Shown in pieces: positions 1 to 9,218 of a stretch of 64,000 nt of DNA. The translations under genes were made by a program, and so were the position numbers. The notes beneath the pieces were generated by a model, which saw only the letters and a program-made list of their open reading frames with translations, was not told the DNA's origin and ran no database searches. Source of the DNA: Thermoproteota archaeon (GTDB lineage: Archaea > Korarchaeota > JAOZGF01 > JAOZFZ01); NCBI GenBank assembly GCA_027492035.1, contig JAOZFT010000004.1:124001-188000 (forward strand), written 5' to 3'. Each line of letters opens with the position of its first letter. Position 1 is the stretch's first letter.

Positions 1-57
1 GTCTTTTTAAAAGAGATACTTCCCAATTTAAAAAAATGGTAGTGTTTACTCGAGAAA

Positions 58-1347
58 CTATGAATAGGTTTTTAAACAATGAACTGAAATTCTTAATGAA
101 GCAGCAAATAAAGCAAGCTCGAAAAGGCTGAAACCCATCTCGAATTTTGAAACAAGTTCACTTATTAGAATTAGGTAGGATGCTAGACAATGCTCTGCTT
201 TTCTTAACCTGTAATTGAGTCCTAAAATAAATCCTAAAAGTAAGGGTAAGGAAATTAATTCAGCTAAACCACCATCCATCACGAAAGGAGCGAAAAAGGA
301 TGCGGTTAACCCTTTATTTTTATGGCCAATGAAATGGCCTATTACTAAATTTGGGTGGTAGTAAGCTGTCCATACACGTAATCTGAGCCCTTCATAGCCG
401 AAAGGCAAGCTCTTCTTCACTATTTTATTGTATAGACCTATATTTACTCCCAACCTGTAAAGTAATAGGTTAAAAGGGTTAGCTTCATTTCTCAAATTTC
501 CGTATTGGGAAGAAGCCTTAAAAAAACCAAGCAAAGCCACTAAAGAAAACAGGATAGAAACAAAAAGAAATACTGAAAGTAGAGTTTTCCAGGAGAGGGA
601 TTTTTTAGCCGTTAAAACTATAAAGAAACCTATTAAGAGGAAAGAGATTAGATCTACTCTGTAACCGTAACTTCCATAAATTAGGGCTGATAAGGCAATA
701 AACAACACTTTGTTGAATGTTTTCTTTATTTTTTGGAGAGCTGCGGCATAAGTGAACACCCCATAGGCTCTACCTACTGTTGATAAGGGATAGTAAGTTG
801 GTAAACCTTGAGAAGGAAATAAAAGTGGAAACTTTAACTGAGAAAGCAAAGGAAGGAGGAACATTATGGAGAAAATTGAGTAAAGAGAAAACGTAATCTT
901 AGGAGAAAAATAAAGGAGATATTTAGATTCTTTATACCCTTTTATGTATTTCCTGAAGTAAAACGGCACCTTAAAAGATGATTCAAAACTGAACCAAATT
1001 GCAGCAGATATTAAGAAACTCTGGAAATCAAATAGTTTTTTAAAAAGGATTTCTGAAATCATGAAGCCTGAGATTACGAAGAAGATAAAGGATAAGAACC
1101 AAGACCTCTTTACCAGAACGAATTCTTTATTGAGCTTAATGTGCAAAGCCAAAAATAAACCGGAATAAATACTAGCCATGCCTAAAACAAAAGTAAAAAA
1201 TGTTTCTAAGGAGGGTTTATTGAAGTTGCTTAACCAATTGGAGGTTGGAGTCCAAAAAAAGGCTAATTCCGCCAAAGAAAGGTATAAAAGGAAGATAAGA
1301 AATGTGAGCAGGTATGGATTAATTAATGTTTCAGTTTTAAATTTCAA
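58..1347 (-). CDS. Multi-pass membrane protein, Wzy/O-antigen-polymerase-like (downstream paralog)
   Basis: A 429-residue integral membrane protein with about ten or more hydrophobic segments and almost no soluble domain. I infer an archaeal O-antigen/oligosaccharide repeat-unit polymerase-like protein, which would join lipid-linked glycan units at the outer membrane face. The support is a short GYR motif near residue 227 followed by a membrane span, and a late FxxFxxDGGLAELISLPLLLG segment near 352-371 that matches the same position in the upstream neighbour (FLADFGLSGILLEFLLMG). The start is TTG with SD AAGGAGGG six bases upstream, inside the last codons of the upstream gene (one base between ORFs), so the two are translationally coupled. 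The fold class is fairly safe; the substrate is unknown. Confidence 0.55.
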   Translation of the reverse strand: MKFKTETLINPYLLTFLIFLLYLSLAELAFFWTPTSNWLSNFNKPSLETFFTFVLGMASIYSGLFLALHIKLNKEFVLVKRSWFLSFIFFVISGFMISEILFKKLFDFQSFLISAAIWFSFESSFKVPFYFRKYIKGYKESKYLLYFSPKITFSLYSIFSIMFLLPLLSQLKFPLLFPSQGLPTYYPLSTVGRAYGVFTYAAALQKIKKTFNKVLFIALSALIYGSYGYRVDLISFLLIGFFIVLTAKKSLSWKTLLSVFLFVSILFSLVALLGFFKASSQYGNLRNEANPFNLLLYRLGVNIGLYNKIVKKSLPFGYEGLRLRVWTAYYHPNLVIGHFIGHKNKGLTASFFAPFVMDGGLAELISLPLLLGFILGLNYRLRKAEHCLASYLILISELVSKFEMGFSLFELALFAASLRISVHCLKTYS

Positions 1348-1348
1348 C

Positions 1349-2656
1349 CTAAACCCTCCTTTTCAATGAGCATAGGAATAGAGTAATAGAGATGAAGAGG
1401 TAGATGTAAACATTAAAATCTAATATTCCAGTTTCAATTCCTGGAACAAAGTAAGACATGAAAACAGAATAAGAAAAAATCGGAATAACTTTTCCTTCAT
1501 TTACTTTACTATGAATTAAACTTATAACTAGACCCATCAAAAGAAACTCAAGCAAAATTCCAGATAGGCCAAAATCAGCTAAGAATTGGCCGTAAATTGT
1601 GCAAGTTGAGGTGACACCTGCTTCAGCACCTATTAGGTTAGTTATTATGGACCTTGGTCCTATTCTTGGACCTGGCAAAAATTTAATAACACTTGTTATT
1701 GCTGAATATTGGACAGCACCCCTTGTGTACCCGTTAAAACCCACCCTTTTCAAAATCAGTTCTAAATTGTAGGTTGTAATTGTGGACCTGGAGAAAATAA
1801 GGGTGAGAAGCAGCAAGGGATTAGCCACCCCCCACCTTACTGAACTTACTGCAACATATACCGTTCCACCCATTAAGGCGGGAAGGAGGATATCGATAAA
1901 CCTAAGGGTGCCAGTCAGGTAGAGCACAAATATACCTCCTATTGCTTCCGCTAAAACGCCTGTCCTGAAACCTAAAAATGAAACCAAGATAAGGTTAACC
2001 AGGAAAAAGAAACCCAGTGAAACCCTAATTTTAGAGTTACTGTTTACAGAATATTTATTGCCATAAAAACACAAAATAAAAAGGGAGGAGGGAATAATTG
2101 TCCATGCTAGATAGGTAAAACGTACGTACTTGTAAAGATACCCCCTAAGCCCTGGCTGAAATAAAGGAATGCCACCTACTGCCCATAACAAGTAAAGTAA
2201 CGAAGAGAGAGAGAATAGGTAGAGGAGAATAAAGGAGCTAAGCAAAAATTTTCCAACTTCCCTCACCTTCATTTTTTGAAAAATTCTCCCTCCTATTTTA
2301 GTCCCCAGTAAAAAAGCAACTATTCCTGAAAAAATAACTGTTAACGCTTCTTTAGTGAGTTTAACACTTGATAAGGAGAAAAAGAGAAATATAAGGAAAG
2401 GGAGAAAAAGTGGGCTGAAAAGCAACCTTAAAAATTTACTATTTCTTTCTAAAATTGAAAAAGAAGAAGTTAACTTGACCCATTTTATGTCAACCCAACT
2501 AAACAGTTTAATCAAGCTGTCCAGAAAGGAGAGAATAAGGCAGCAAATAAGTGAGTGAAGCAAAAGGTTTTTAAGTGATAGAAAAAAATTAGTTGCAACC
2601 TTTAACAAAAAGCTTCTTTTGATGTCACTTTTCAATTTTTCGAGGAAGGAAGCCAC
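1349..2656 (-). CDS. Wzy-like oligosaccharide repeat-unit polymerase
   Basis: A 435-residue membrane protein with roughly ten to twelve transmembrane helices. It carries features typical of archaeal/bacterial repeat-unit polymerases: a GGIPLFQP segment (about 168-175) and an FLGFRTG arginine motif (about 228-234). A C-terminal YGQFLADFGLSGILLEF segment, with an acidic residue and glycines before a membrane span, also fits. The family polymerises lipid-linked glycans for cell-surface polysaccharide or glycoprotein glycans. Start GTG follows SD AAAGGAG by seven bases. It lies between an anchored protein (2714-3568) and its paralog (58-1347), all on the minus strand, which suggests an envelope operon. 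No glycosyltransferases lie beside it here; they may lie beyond the window edge. Confidence 0.65.
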   Translation of the reverse strand: MASFLEKLKSDIKRSFLLKVATNFFLSLKNLLLHSLICCLILSFLDSLIKLFSWVDIKWVKLTSSFSILERNSKFLRLLFSPLFLPFLIFLFFSLSSVKLTKEALTVIFSGIVAFLLGTKIGGRIFQKMKVREVGKFLLSSFILLYLFSLSSLLYLLWAVGGIPLFQPGLRGYLYKYVRFTYLAWTIIPSSLFILCFYGNKYSVNSNSKIRVSLGFFFLVNLILVSFLGFRTGVLAEAIGGIFVLYLTGTLRFIDILLPALMGGTVYVAVSSVRWGVANPLLLLTLIFSRSTITTYNLELILKRVGFNGYTRGAVQYSAITSVIKFLPGPRIGPRSIITNLIGAEAGVTSTCTIYGQFLADFGLSGILLEFLLMGLVISLIHSKVNEGKVIPIFSYSVFMSYFVPGIETGILDFNVYIYLFISITLFLCSLKRRV

Positions 2657-2713
2657 TTCATTTCTCCTTTCCCTTTTATAAGAAAGCTTGAAGTTAAACT
2701 TATATTTTAAAGT

Positions 2714-3568
2714 TCAAGGTAGACTTGGAACAATTTTTATTTGATCTGTAAAAACTTTGCCCCTCACATTTTTAAGGTTTTCATGAATGACCTTATACCC
2801 ACGAACAGGGGACATTGCTTTTTCTGTACCGATGTAAATAAGCAATCTATTTGTGAGAACTTCCTTGTAACTTATATTAAGTTTGTCTAGTGAACGTTGC
2901 AGGAAATAAATTTCATTTTCCCTCCAATCTTTAAAATAAGCAGAGATTAATCCTTCACTGAAAACAAAATAAACTTCTCCTGTTAATGGAGCTTCCTCAA
3001 ACTCTGAAACAAGAGATTGATAGATGTAAGGGTTAGGTTTTAAATTAGGGACTGTCAATATAAGGACTCCTGTTATTTTGTAGGTTGAAACTCCGTATTT
3101 GCCAGCTATTTCTCTTGAAATAAAACTGAGAGTATTAACAAGCCCATCAATTGTATTGTTTTCCAAAAGATGCGTTCTAACTTTTATAACGGATTTGGAA
3201 GCTCCTTTAACTTCTAAGTTCTCAGCCGCTACGTCTTCTAAATAGGAAGCTGGACCTCCTACGGTTATAGTTTGGTTACGGTAAATTAGGTATATGGAAC
3301 CCGGGGCTGTTTTAGCTACTACACCTTCCCCATCAAAAAAGGAGCCATTACCTGTCCACTTACCCTTTACATGAAGAATTACCATGAATCCCTGGGACAT
3401 TATGTCATTTATTTCATCAACTGTAGTGTATATTGCAGTTCCTGGGTAATTATGAGGAGAAACCAAGTAGGAAACTTGGCCAAAAATAAACCATAACACA
3501 ATTAAGAGCAGAACAGAAATGATTGTTAAGTCAACCAGGTTTAGCTTTGAAAAAAAATATTTATTCAT
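2714..3568 (-). CDS. Membrane-anchored protein with DUF4330-like N-terminus
   Basis: A 284-residue protein with one N-terminal transmembrane anchor (about residues 13-33, preceded by the KLNLVDL motif typical of DUF4330 proteins) and a soluble remainder. The anchor followed by a serine-free, Thr/Val/Gly-rich beta domain suggests most of the protein is outside the membrane. DUF4330 proteins are often found in polysaccharide loci, which fits the two polymerase-like genes immediately downstream. I see no catalytic motif. It starts at ATG 33 bases after the thermosome stop without a clear SD, so it may be read from the thermosome transcript or be leaderless. Function unknown; the family assignment rests on the N-terminus only. 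Confidence 0.45.
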   Translation of the reverse strand: MNKYFFSKLNLVDLTIISVLLLIVLWFIFGQVSYLVSPHNYPGTAIYTTVDEINDIMSQGFMVILHVKGKWTGNGSFFDGEGVVAKTAPGSIYLIYRNQTITVGGPASYLEDVAAENLEVKGASKSVIKVRTHLLENNTIDGLVNTLSFISREIAGKYGVSTYKITGVLILTVPNLKPNPYIYQSLVSEFEEAPLTGEVYFVFSEGLISAYFKDWRENEIYFLQRSLDKLNISYKEVLTNRLLIYIGTEKAMSPVRGYKVIHENLKNVRGKVFTDQIKIVPSLP

Positions 3569-3600
3569 AAGAATCTGAAACTCAAAAAAATTAGGAGAGG

Positions 3601-5235
3601 CTACTCAGTTTCTTCCCCTCCCTCCTTACCTTCTTTGCCACCTGTTTTCTCTTCAACTCCTTTAGCAGCTAGAATATCATCTATTCGAAGAATCATTGTC
3701 GCTGCTTCAACTGCTGACTTGATCTCATGTTTCTTAACTCTCCAAGGCTCTATTACACCATTTTGGACCATGTCAACTACTTCACCCGAAAAGACGTCGA
3801 CGCCTGCATTTTTTACACCTTCCTTATGCTGCGAAGTCAGTTTACTCATTATTTCTATCGGGTCAAGACCTGCGTTTTCAGCAAGTGAGCGAGGTATTAT
3901 TTCCAGTGCATCTGCAAATGATTTAATAGCTAATTGCTCTTTACCACTAACAGATTCAGCGTATTTCTTAACCTCCTTTATTATTTCTGCTTCTACTGCA
4001 CCTCCACCTGGTAGGATTAAGCCATCTTCAATAGAGTCTTTGACAACAAACAAAGCATCATGTAGAGCTCTTTCTGCCTCATCAACCACATGTTCAGCTC
4101 CCCCTCTTATCAAAATAGTCATTGCCTTAGGGTTTTTGCAGCCTTCAATGAACACCATTTTGTCGTCCCCTATTTTTCTTTGTGCAACTAAGCCGGCATA
4201 ACCCACGTCTCTTTCTGTTAAATTATCTACGTTCGTTACTATTCGAGCACTGGTTGCCTTGGCTAGCCGGTCCATGTCTTTAGAACTTACTCTCCTAACC
4301 GCTAAAATTTCTGCTTTGGCAAGGAAATGCTGAGCCATATCATCTATTCCTTTCTGACAGAAAACCACGTTAGCACCTACTTTTTTGATTTTTTCAACCA
4401 TTTCTCTTAACATTTTAGTTTCTTCATCCATGAACTGCTTCATTTGAAGGGGGTCTCTTATGTCTATTTCTGCGTCAAATTCTGTCTTCTCTATTTCAAG
4501 AGGACTTTTTATAAGAGCTATTTTTGCCTCTTTAACTGTTTTAGGCATTCCTGCATGTACCACTTCTTTATCTAGCACCACCCCTTTTACGAGAAGTGAT
4601 TCTTTCAAACTTTTACCTTGTTTTTTCACTAATTTTATCTGGTCTAAGTCAACGAAATATTTTCCATCCCTTTCTTCTGCAACTGTTTGCGCGACTTTGA
4701 CCACAATATCTGCAAGGTATTCTCTTTCGGTGGCTGTGCTTTTCCCGTGCATTGCAGTCATTGCAATTTTCTTCAGGGTTTCTGTATCTTCTTTTTTAAC
4801 ATGCAGCGACATATTGCGCAAAATTTCTAATGCTTTACTAGAGGCCTTCCTGAACCCATTTATTATTACTACAGGGTGTATGTTTTTGTTCAGTAATTCT
4901 TCAGCTTTGCTTAATAGTTCTCCTGCAAGAATAACTACTGAAGTTGTTCCATCCCCAGCTTCATTATCCTGTGTTTTCGACAGTTCAACCATTATTTTTG
5001 CAGCTGGATGCTCTACATCTATTTCATCCAAGATTGTTGCGCCGTCGTTAGTAACTACTACATCCCCCAATGAATCAACGAGCATTTTATCCATTCCTTT
5101 CGGTCCTAAGGTTGTTTTTATTGCTTCGCTTATCACTTTGGCAGCTAATATATTTGCTCTTCGTGCATCTCTACCCCTAATTCTTTGAGTACCTTCTTTC
5201 AAAATGATAACAGGTGTACCTGATAGAGTAGACAA
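3601..5235 (-). CDS. Thermosome (group II chaperonin) subunit
   Basis: Group II chaperonin subunit, the ATP-driven cytosolic folding ring of archaea. At 544 residues it is full length. The sequence shows the LGPKGMDK motif (43-50), NDGATIL (63-69), the nucleotide-binding GDGTTS motif (94-99) and GGGAVE (about 410), then a Gly/Glu-rich C-terminal tail that would lie in the cavity. The start is TTG, preceded by the near-perfect SD AGGAGGTG; no ATG lies nearby. Only one subunit gene is visible here, so whether the ring is homo- or hetero-oligomeric cannot be judged. Several AT-rich TATA-like boxes lie upstream, as expected for a strongly expressed heat-responsive gene. Confidence 0.98.
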   Translation of the reverse strand: MSTLSGTPVIILKEGTQRIRGRDARRANILAAKVISEAIKTTLGPKGMDKMLVDSLGDVVVTNDGATILDEIDVEHPAAKIMVELSKTQDNEAGDGTTSVVILAGELLSKAEELLNKNIHPVVIINGFRKASSKALEILRNMSLHVKKEDTETLKKIAMTAMHGKSTATEREYLADIVVKVAQTVAEERDGKYFVDLDQIKLVKKQGKSLKESLLVKGVVLDKEVVHAGMPKTVKEAKIALIKSPLEIEKTEFDAEIDIRDPLQMKQFMDEETKMLREMVEKIKKVGANVVFCQKGIDDMAQHFLAKAEILAVRRVSSKDMDRLAKATSARIVTNVDNLTERDVGYAGLVAQRKIGDDKMVFIEGCKNPKAMTILIRGGAEHVVDEAERALHDALFVVKDSIEDGLILPGGGAVEAEIIKEVKKYAESVSGKEQLAIKSFADALEIIPRSLAENAGLDPIEIMSKLTSQHKEGVKNAGVDVFSGEVVDMVQNGVIEPWRVKKHEIKSAVEAATMILRIDDILAAKGVEEKTGGKEGKEGGEETE

Positions 5236-5588
5236 CTCTTACACCTCCTTTAAAGATTTTATATTGCTAAGGGCTTTGACCACAATAACGCTAAGGGAAA
5301 ATTGCTCCTTCAAAAAATAAAAGAAGAGACATAAAGTAAGGGGATGAGAATTTTATATTTAAATATATGTACGCTCCTTTTTATATTGTTGCCCTGTACA
5401 TTTAAAAAATTTTGTCTTAACTGCAGTGTTAAACCTAGTTAGAATTTTTAAAAAAGTAATAGTGTTTTCCCTTCTTTAGAAAACAAAGTATTGATAATCG
5501 GTTATATCTGTAATCTTTTTTCAATGAATAAAGCAGCTTTGGGGTTTATTTAGGTTAAAATTTTTGCGGGATGAGGGGTGATTCTGTT
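5236..5588. promoter_or_regulatory. Thermosome upstream region with TATA-like boxes
   Basis: A 353-base gap between the thermosome start (minus strand) and a small zinc-ribbon ORF (plus strand). Read on the minus strand it holds three TATA-like elements: near 5255-5265, 5379-5391 and 5351-5362. The nearest would place transcription start almost on the start codon, so the distal pair better fits a transcript that includes the SD. The 5351-5370 stretch is nearly palindromic AT and could serve both directions. I see no other gene in it. Confidence 0.4.
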
Positions 5589-5735
5589 ATGGAGTTTATA
5601 TGTCCCTGGTGCCATGAAAAGATAAGAGTTTCACCTACTACCATCAAGCATTGCCCAAAATGTAAAATGCCAATTCAAGTAAAAACAAGGATTCAAGGGG
5701 ATAAAATACTTTTCATTATTAAGAAAAAGATATGA
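5589..5735 (+). CDS. 48-residue zinc-ribbon protein
   Basis: Short ORF from ATG with SD-like GAGGGGTGAT seven bases upstream. The protein has CPWC at residues 5-8 and CPKC at 22-25, a classic two-knuckle zinc ribbon, followed by a basic, beta-prone tail ending in KKKI. Such mini zinc ribbons are common in archaea and usually have unassigned nucleic-acid or protein-binding roles. It stands alone between the thermosome and a second small Cys-rich ORF on the same strand. Coding is supported by the intact Cys pairs and the SD; function is unknown. Confidence 0.65.
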   Translation: MEFICPWCHEKIRVSPTTIKHCPKCKMPIQVKTRIQGDKILFIIKKKI

Positions 5736-5838
5736 ATTTAAATACTTCCCAGATTTTCCTATACAAATTGCCTTTGTTCCTTTTGTTTCTTTGATAAATA
5801 AACCTTGAGGGGATTTCTTAAGAGAGAGATGTTAAGGA

Positions 5839-5988
5839 ATGTGCTGTGACAAATGCCCTAATTTTTTAGTTTGCGAAAAAAGCAGCAGTAGTTATCAGTC
5901 GTGCTGTAACATATGTCCCTATTTTGATCCTACACGGAATCCACCCTGCAAGTTAGCTAAAGAAGTAAACTCTATTCTTAAGCTCTAA
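5839..5988 (+). CDS. 49-residue Cys-rich protein with duplicated CCxxCP motif
   Basis: ORF from ATG at 5839 encoding a small protein with eight cysteines in two similar units: CCDKCPNF with a following Cys at 12, and CCNICPYF (22-29) with a following Cys at 37. Each unit has the pattern CC-x2-C-P-x-F and then C, suggesting two zinc- or iron-sulfur-binding knuckles made by duplication. There is no good SD directly before this ATG (GGGG lies about 25 bases upstream), so the start is uncertain. It lies 100 bases after the 48-residue zinc ribbon and ahead of the por operon. No family recognised. Confidence 0.55.
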   Translation: MCCDKCPNFLVCEKSSSSYQSCCNICPYFDPTRNPPCKLAKEVNSILKL

Positions 5989-6054
5989 CTTTTTAGAGGG
6001 AAAAATTTAAGTAATTCATTGTGTCCTTCCCTTCTTTACATTCATTACCATGTA

Positions 6055-6070
6055 AAGTTTTATATATAGG
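6055..6070 (+). promoter_or_regulatory. TATA-box region of the por operon
   Basis: GTTTTATATATAGG sits about 65 bases before the porG start codon. It is the best TATA-like element in the gap and would give a 5' leader of roughly 40 bases that contains the GGAGAAGAAGG ribosome site before ATG 6132. Confidence 0.5.
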
Positions 6071-6131
6071 CTGCTATTCAGAAGTGAAGTGAGAAGCTTT
6101 CTCTTTTATTATATAGAGAGGAGAAGAAGGG

Positions 6132-6698
6132 ATGAGTTTAACTGAAGTAAGATTTCATGGGAGAGGAGGTCAAGGTGCTTGGACAGCAAGTCAGTTACTT
6201 GCTTTAGCTGCCCTGAAGGAAGGAAAATATGTTCAAAGTTTTCCAGAGTTCGGTCCTGAAAGAATGGGTGCACCTATTACAGCCTTTACGAGAATTTCAG
6301 ATGAGAAAATGACTATTCATTGTAACGTTTACAATCCAGATGCAGTGTTGGTGCTAGATTCCACATTGATGTCCACAGTGAATGTGTTGAAAGGAGTAAA
6401 GAGAGGAGGCGTCTTAATTATTAACACAAAGGATGACCCTGAGAAAGTCAAAGCTGAACTTAAAAATGTTGAAGGTGTAATGATTGCTACCGTACCGGCT
6501 TCTGAATTAGCTCTCAACATATTAGGAAGAGATATAACCAATACTGCAATTCTTGGTTCTCTGATAAAAGTTAAACCTGTAACCTCCCTTTCTTCAGTGA
6601 TTGAAGTAACAAAACAAAGATTCCCCGGAGAGTTAGGAGAAAATAACGTTGAAGTTATTAAAAAGGCTTACGAAAAAACCTTTATGGGTGAAAAGTAA
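6132..6698 (+). CDS. porG: Pyruvate:ferredoxin oxidoreductase, gamma subunit
   Basis: Gamma subunit of the four-subunit archaeal 2-oxoacid:ferredoxin oxidoreductase, which converts pyruvate and CoA to acetyl-CoA and CO2 with reduction of ferredoxin. At 188 residues it is typical in size. The N-terminal RFHGRGGQGAWTAS stretch and the FPEFGPERMGAPI motif are the family signature (CoA/TPP-side domain III). First gene of a G-D-A-B operon: it abuts porD with no gap. The ATG start follows GGAGAAGAAGG. Assignment to pyruvate rests on subunit order and the beta-subunit motifs. Confidence 0.93.
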   Translation: MSLTEVRFHGRGGQGAWTASQLLALAALKEGKYVQSFPEFGPERMGAPITAFTRISDEKMTIHCNVYNPDAVLVLDSTLMSTVNVLKGVKRGGVLIINTKDDPEKVKAELKNVEGVMIATVPASELALNILGRDITNTAILGSLIKVKPVTSLSSVIEVTKQRFPGELGENNVEVIKKAYEKTFMGEK

Positions 6699-6965
6699 AT
6701 GAAGAAAGGATGGAGAGAAATACCAATAGCAGGGATGCCTTGGGTGCCAGCTACAGAATATAAAACAGGTTCTTGGAGGTCCTTTAAACCTGTAATAGAT
6801 CACGGAAAATGTGTGAAGTGCTTAATTTGCTGGGTCTATTGCCCAGAGGGATCTGTAAAATGGGATGGGAATAAGGTTTCAATAGACTATGAGTATTGTA
6901 AAGGATGTGGAATATGTGCAGAAGAGTGCCCAGTTAAAGCTATTGAAATGTTAAAGGAGGAGTGA
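6699..6965 (+). CDS. porD: Pyruvate:ferredoxin oxidoreductase, delta (ferredoxin) subunit
   Basis: An 88-residue ferredoxin-like subunit with two 4Fe-4S clusters that passes electrons from the TPP site to external ferredoxin. Both cluster motifs are visible: CVKCLICWVYCPEG (about 40-53) and CKGCGICAEECP (about 71-82). It starts directly after the porG stop codon and ends four bases before the porA start, so it is tightly translationally coupled. No odd features. Confidence 0.95.
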   Translation: MKKGWREIPIAGMPWVPATEYKTGSWRSFKPVIDHGKCVKCLICWVYCPEGSVKWDGNKVSIDYEYCKGCGICAEECPVKAIEMLKEE

Positions 6966-6969
6966 GGGA

Positions 6970-8193
6970 ATGATTTCGCAACAAGTTTTAGGTATGAATG
7001 GTGATGAAGCAGTAGCCTATGCTGTTAAACAATGTAATGTAGATGTGGTTGCAGCTTATCCAATAACGCCTCAAACAATAATTGTTGAAAAGTTTTCTGA
7101 ATACGTAGCCAACAGAGAAGTTCATACAGAGTTTGTACCTGTTGAAAGCGAGCACAGTGCATTGTCAGCTTGTGTAGGCGCCTCTGCAACGGGTGCAAGG
7201 GTTTTCACTTCAACAGCTGCAAACGGCTTAGCCTTAATGCATGAAATAGTATACATAGCTGCAAGTTTAAGGCTTCCAATTGTCATGGCCGTAGTGAATA
7301 GAGCTTTAAGCGGGCCAATAAATATCCACTGCGACCACAGCGACAGCATGGCTGAAAGAGATTCATCTTGGATACAGATTTACACAGAAGATGCACAAGA
7401 GGCTTATGATTCAGTAATCCAAGCATTTAAAATAGCTGAAAACCATGAAGTGCTTCTTCCAGTTATGGTTACCTTGGACGGCTTCTTTATAAGCCACACT
7501 CTTCAAAACGTGTCAGTTCTTCCTGATAAAGAGGTCTTAAGTTTCATAGGCGAGAGAAGGGTAGTACCTGAGATTGATGTCGGAGGAAAGAAATTCAAAC
7601 TAAAACTTGACCCAGTGCAACCTCTAACCTTCGGCCCCCTTGACCTATATGACTATTACTTTGAACATAAAAGACAGCAGGTTGAAGCTATGAAGAAAGC
7701 ACCTAAAGTAATCGAAAAGGTGAGTAGGGAATATGCATCCTTAAGTGGCAGAAGTTATGGAAACGGGTTAGTTGAGCCTTATAAATTAGAAGATGCAGAG
7801 GTAGCAGTAGTTTGTTTAGGTTCAACAAGTGGCACAGCCAAATATGTAGTTGATGATTTAAGAAAGAGGGGGTTAAATGTAGGATGTTTGAGGGTAAGAA
7901 CCTTCAGACCTTTCCCAGCTGCAGATATAAAAAGGAATTTAACAGGCAAAGAAGTTGTAGGGGTGCTTGACAGGAGCATATCTTTTGGCGGGTTGGGAGG
8001 ACCTGTATTCACTGAAATAGAAGCTTTATTCTCTGACGAAACAGAAAAACCGAAAATTATAAACTATGTTTATGGTTTAGGGGGCCGTGACATGTCGCCA
8101 CAACTGATAGAAAAAGTTTTTATGGAGCTGAATGAGTTGAAGGGTAAACCCTTACCTAAGGATACTTTAAGGTTTTCTGGGTTGAGGGAATGA
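6970..8193 (+). CDS. porA: Pyruvate:ferredoxin oxidoreductase, alpha subunit
   Basis: Alpha subunit (407 residues) carrying the pyrimidine-binding part of the TPP site and the transketolase C-terminal-like domain. The sequence has the GNEAVAYA-like opening (MNGDEAVAYAVKQ), the YPITPQT motif (about 35-41), EHSALSACVGAS and the C-terminal RTFRPFP segment. The ATG follows AGGAGTGAGGGA. It lies between porD and porB in one operon. The beta subunit that completes the active site follows four bases later. Confidence 0.95.
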   Translation: MISQQVLGMNGDEAVAYAVKQCNVDVVAAYPITPQTIIVEKFSEYVANREVHTEFVPVESEHSALSACVGASATGARVFTSTAANGLALMHEIVYIAASLRLPIVMAVVNRALSGPINIHCDHSDSMAERDSSWIQIYTEDAQEAYDSVIQAFKIAENHEVLLPVMVTLDGFFISHTLQNVSVLPDKEVLSFIGERRVVPEIDVGGKKFKLKLDPVQPLTFGPLDLYDYYFEHKRQQVEAMKKAPKVIEKVSREYASLSGRSYGNGLVEPYKLEDAEVAVVCLGSTSGTAKYVVDDLRKRGLNVGCLRVRTFRPFPAADIKRNLTGKEVVGVLDRSISFGGLGGPVFTEIEALFSDETEKPKIINYVYGLGGRDMSPQLIEKVFMELNELKGKPLPKDTLRFSGLRE

Positions 8194-8196
8194 AAA

Positions 8197-9144
8197 ATGA
8201 ACCTAAAAAAAGTTGCACTTAGAGAAAGCTGGATTTCACCTGGGCATAGATTATGTGCAGGTTGTATGGCACCAGTTATAATTAGGCAGGCACTTTATGC
8301 ACTTGACAAAAAACCTATCGTTACTAACGCAACAGGTTGTTTAGAAGTTGCAACCACTATTTTCCCTTACACAGCTTGGAGAGTACCTTGGATCCATAAT
8401 GCATTTGAAAATGCAGCTGCAACAGCAAGTGGAATAGAAGCAGCCCTTACAGCTTTCAAAAGGAAAGGAGAGTTAAAAGAGGATATACCTGTGATAGCCA
8501 TAGGCGGCGACGGTGGAACTTACGATATAGGGCTTCAAGCATTGAGCGGTGCAATAGAGAGAGGCCATGATTTTCTTTATTTACTATATGACAACGAAGC
8601 CTACATGAACACAGGCATTCAAAGGTCAGGAGGAACCCCCTTTACTGCTTGGACCACTACAACTCCAGTAGGCACTAAAATAAAGGGGAAAGTTCAATGG
8701 AAGAAACCAATAGCAAAAATAGTGGCTGCACATAGACAAATAAAGTATGTAGCTACTGCTTCACCTGCTTATTGGCTTGATTTAATGCAAAAAGTTAAGA
8801 AGGGAGTAGATGTGAAAGGCCCTGCTTTCATCCATGCAATTTCCACATGTCCACGTGGATGGAGGACGGACACAAAGTATAGTGTCAAAATTGCCAGATT
8901 AGCAGTACAAACCTGCTACTTCCCATTGTGGGAATACGAAAATGGGAAATATAAACTATCCACACCAAGTAAAGCAATAGCTTCTAACCCAGAAAAGAAA
9001 CTTAAAGTTGAAGAATTTTTGAAAATGCAGGGGCGGTTTAGACACTTGTTCAAGCCAAGAAAGGACGTTGAAACCCTGAACTATATTCAGGAGGAGATAG
9101 ATAAAGAATGGGAGAAACTGCTTAGGTTAACAGGTGAAGCATAG
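8197..9144 (+). CDS. porB: Pyruvate:ferredoxin oxidoreductase, beta subunit
   Basis: Beta subunit (315 residues) that binds the TPP diphosphate and one 4Fe-4S cluster. Visible motifs: PGHRLCAGCMAP (about 15-26) and TGCLEVATT (about 46-54) with cluster cysteines, GGDGGTYDIG (about 103-112, Mg-TPP binding GDG) and DNEAYMNTG. A further cysteine in HAISTCPRGW completes the expected set. These motifs favour pyruvate over 2-oxoglutarate or branched-chain acids. Last gene of the por operon. Confidence 0.95.
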   Translation: MNLKKVALRESWISPGHRLCAGCMAPVIIRQALYALDKKPIVTNATGCLEVATTIFPYTAWRVPWIHNAFENAAATASGIEAALTAFKRKGELKEDIPVIAIGGDGGTYDIGLQALSGAIERGHDFLYLLYDNEAYMNTGIQRSGGTPFTAWTTTTPVGTKIKGKVQWKKPIAKIVAAHRQIKYVATASPAYWLDLMQKVKKGVDVKGPAFIHAISTCPRGWRTDTKYSVKIARLAVQTCYFPLWEYENGKYKLSTPSKAIASNPEKKLKVEEFLKMQGRFRHLFKPRKDVETLNYIQEEIDKEWEKLLRLTGEA

Positions 9145-9167
9145 TCAGTAAAGGAGGGAAGAAAAAA

Positions 9168-9218
9168 ATGAAAAAGCAGCACAAGGTGAACCGATGCAAA
9201 ACAACCAAAGACAAGTAA
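9168..9218 (+). CDS. Possible 16-residue leader ORF
   Basis: ATG at 9168 has the strong SD AAGGAGGG about eight bases upstream and opens a 16-codon basic peptide that ends at TAA 9216-9218. It overlaps the start of the flippase-like gene (9194) in another frame. Either this is a short leader that delivers ribosomes to the 9194 start, or the true N-terminus of the membrane protein is here and a frameshift separates them. Nothing in the peptide itself is recognisable. Confidence 0.3.
   Translation: MKKQHKVNRCKTTKDK

Noticed and set aside
3635-5188. Long plus-strand ORFs antisense to the thermosome
   Set aside because: Ser/Thr/Phe-rich mirror translations of a strongly conserved gene, with no SD; typical shadows.
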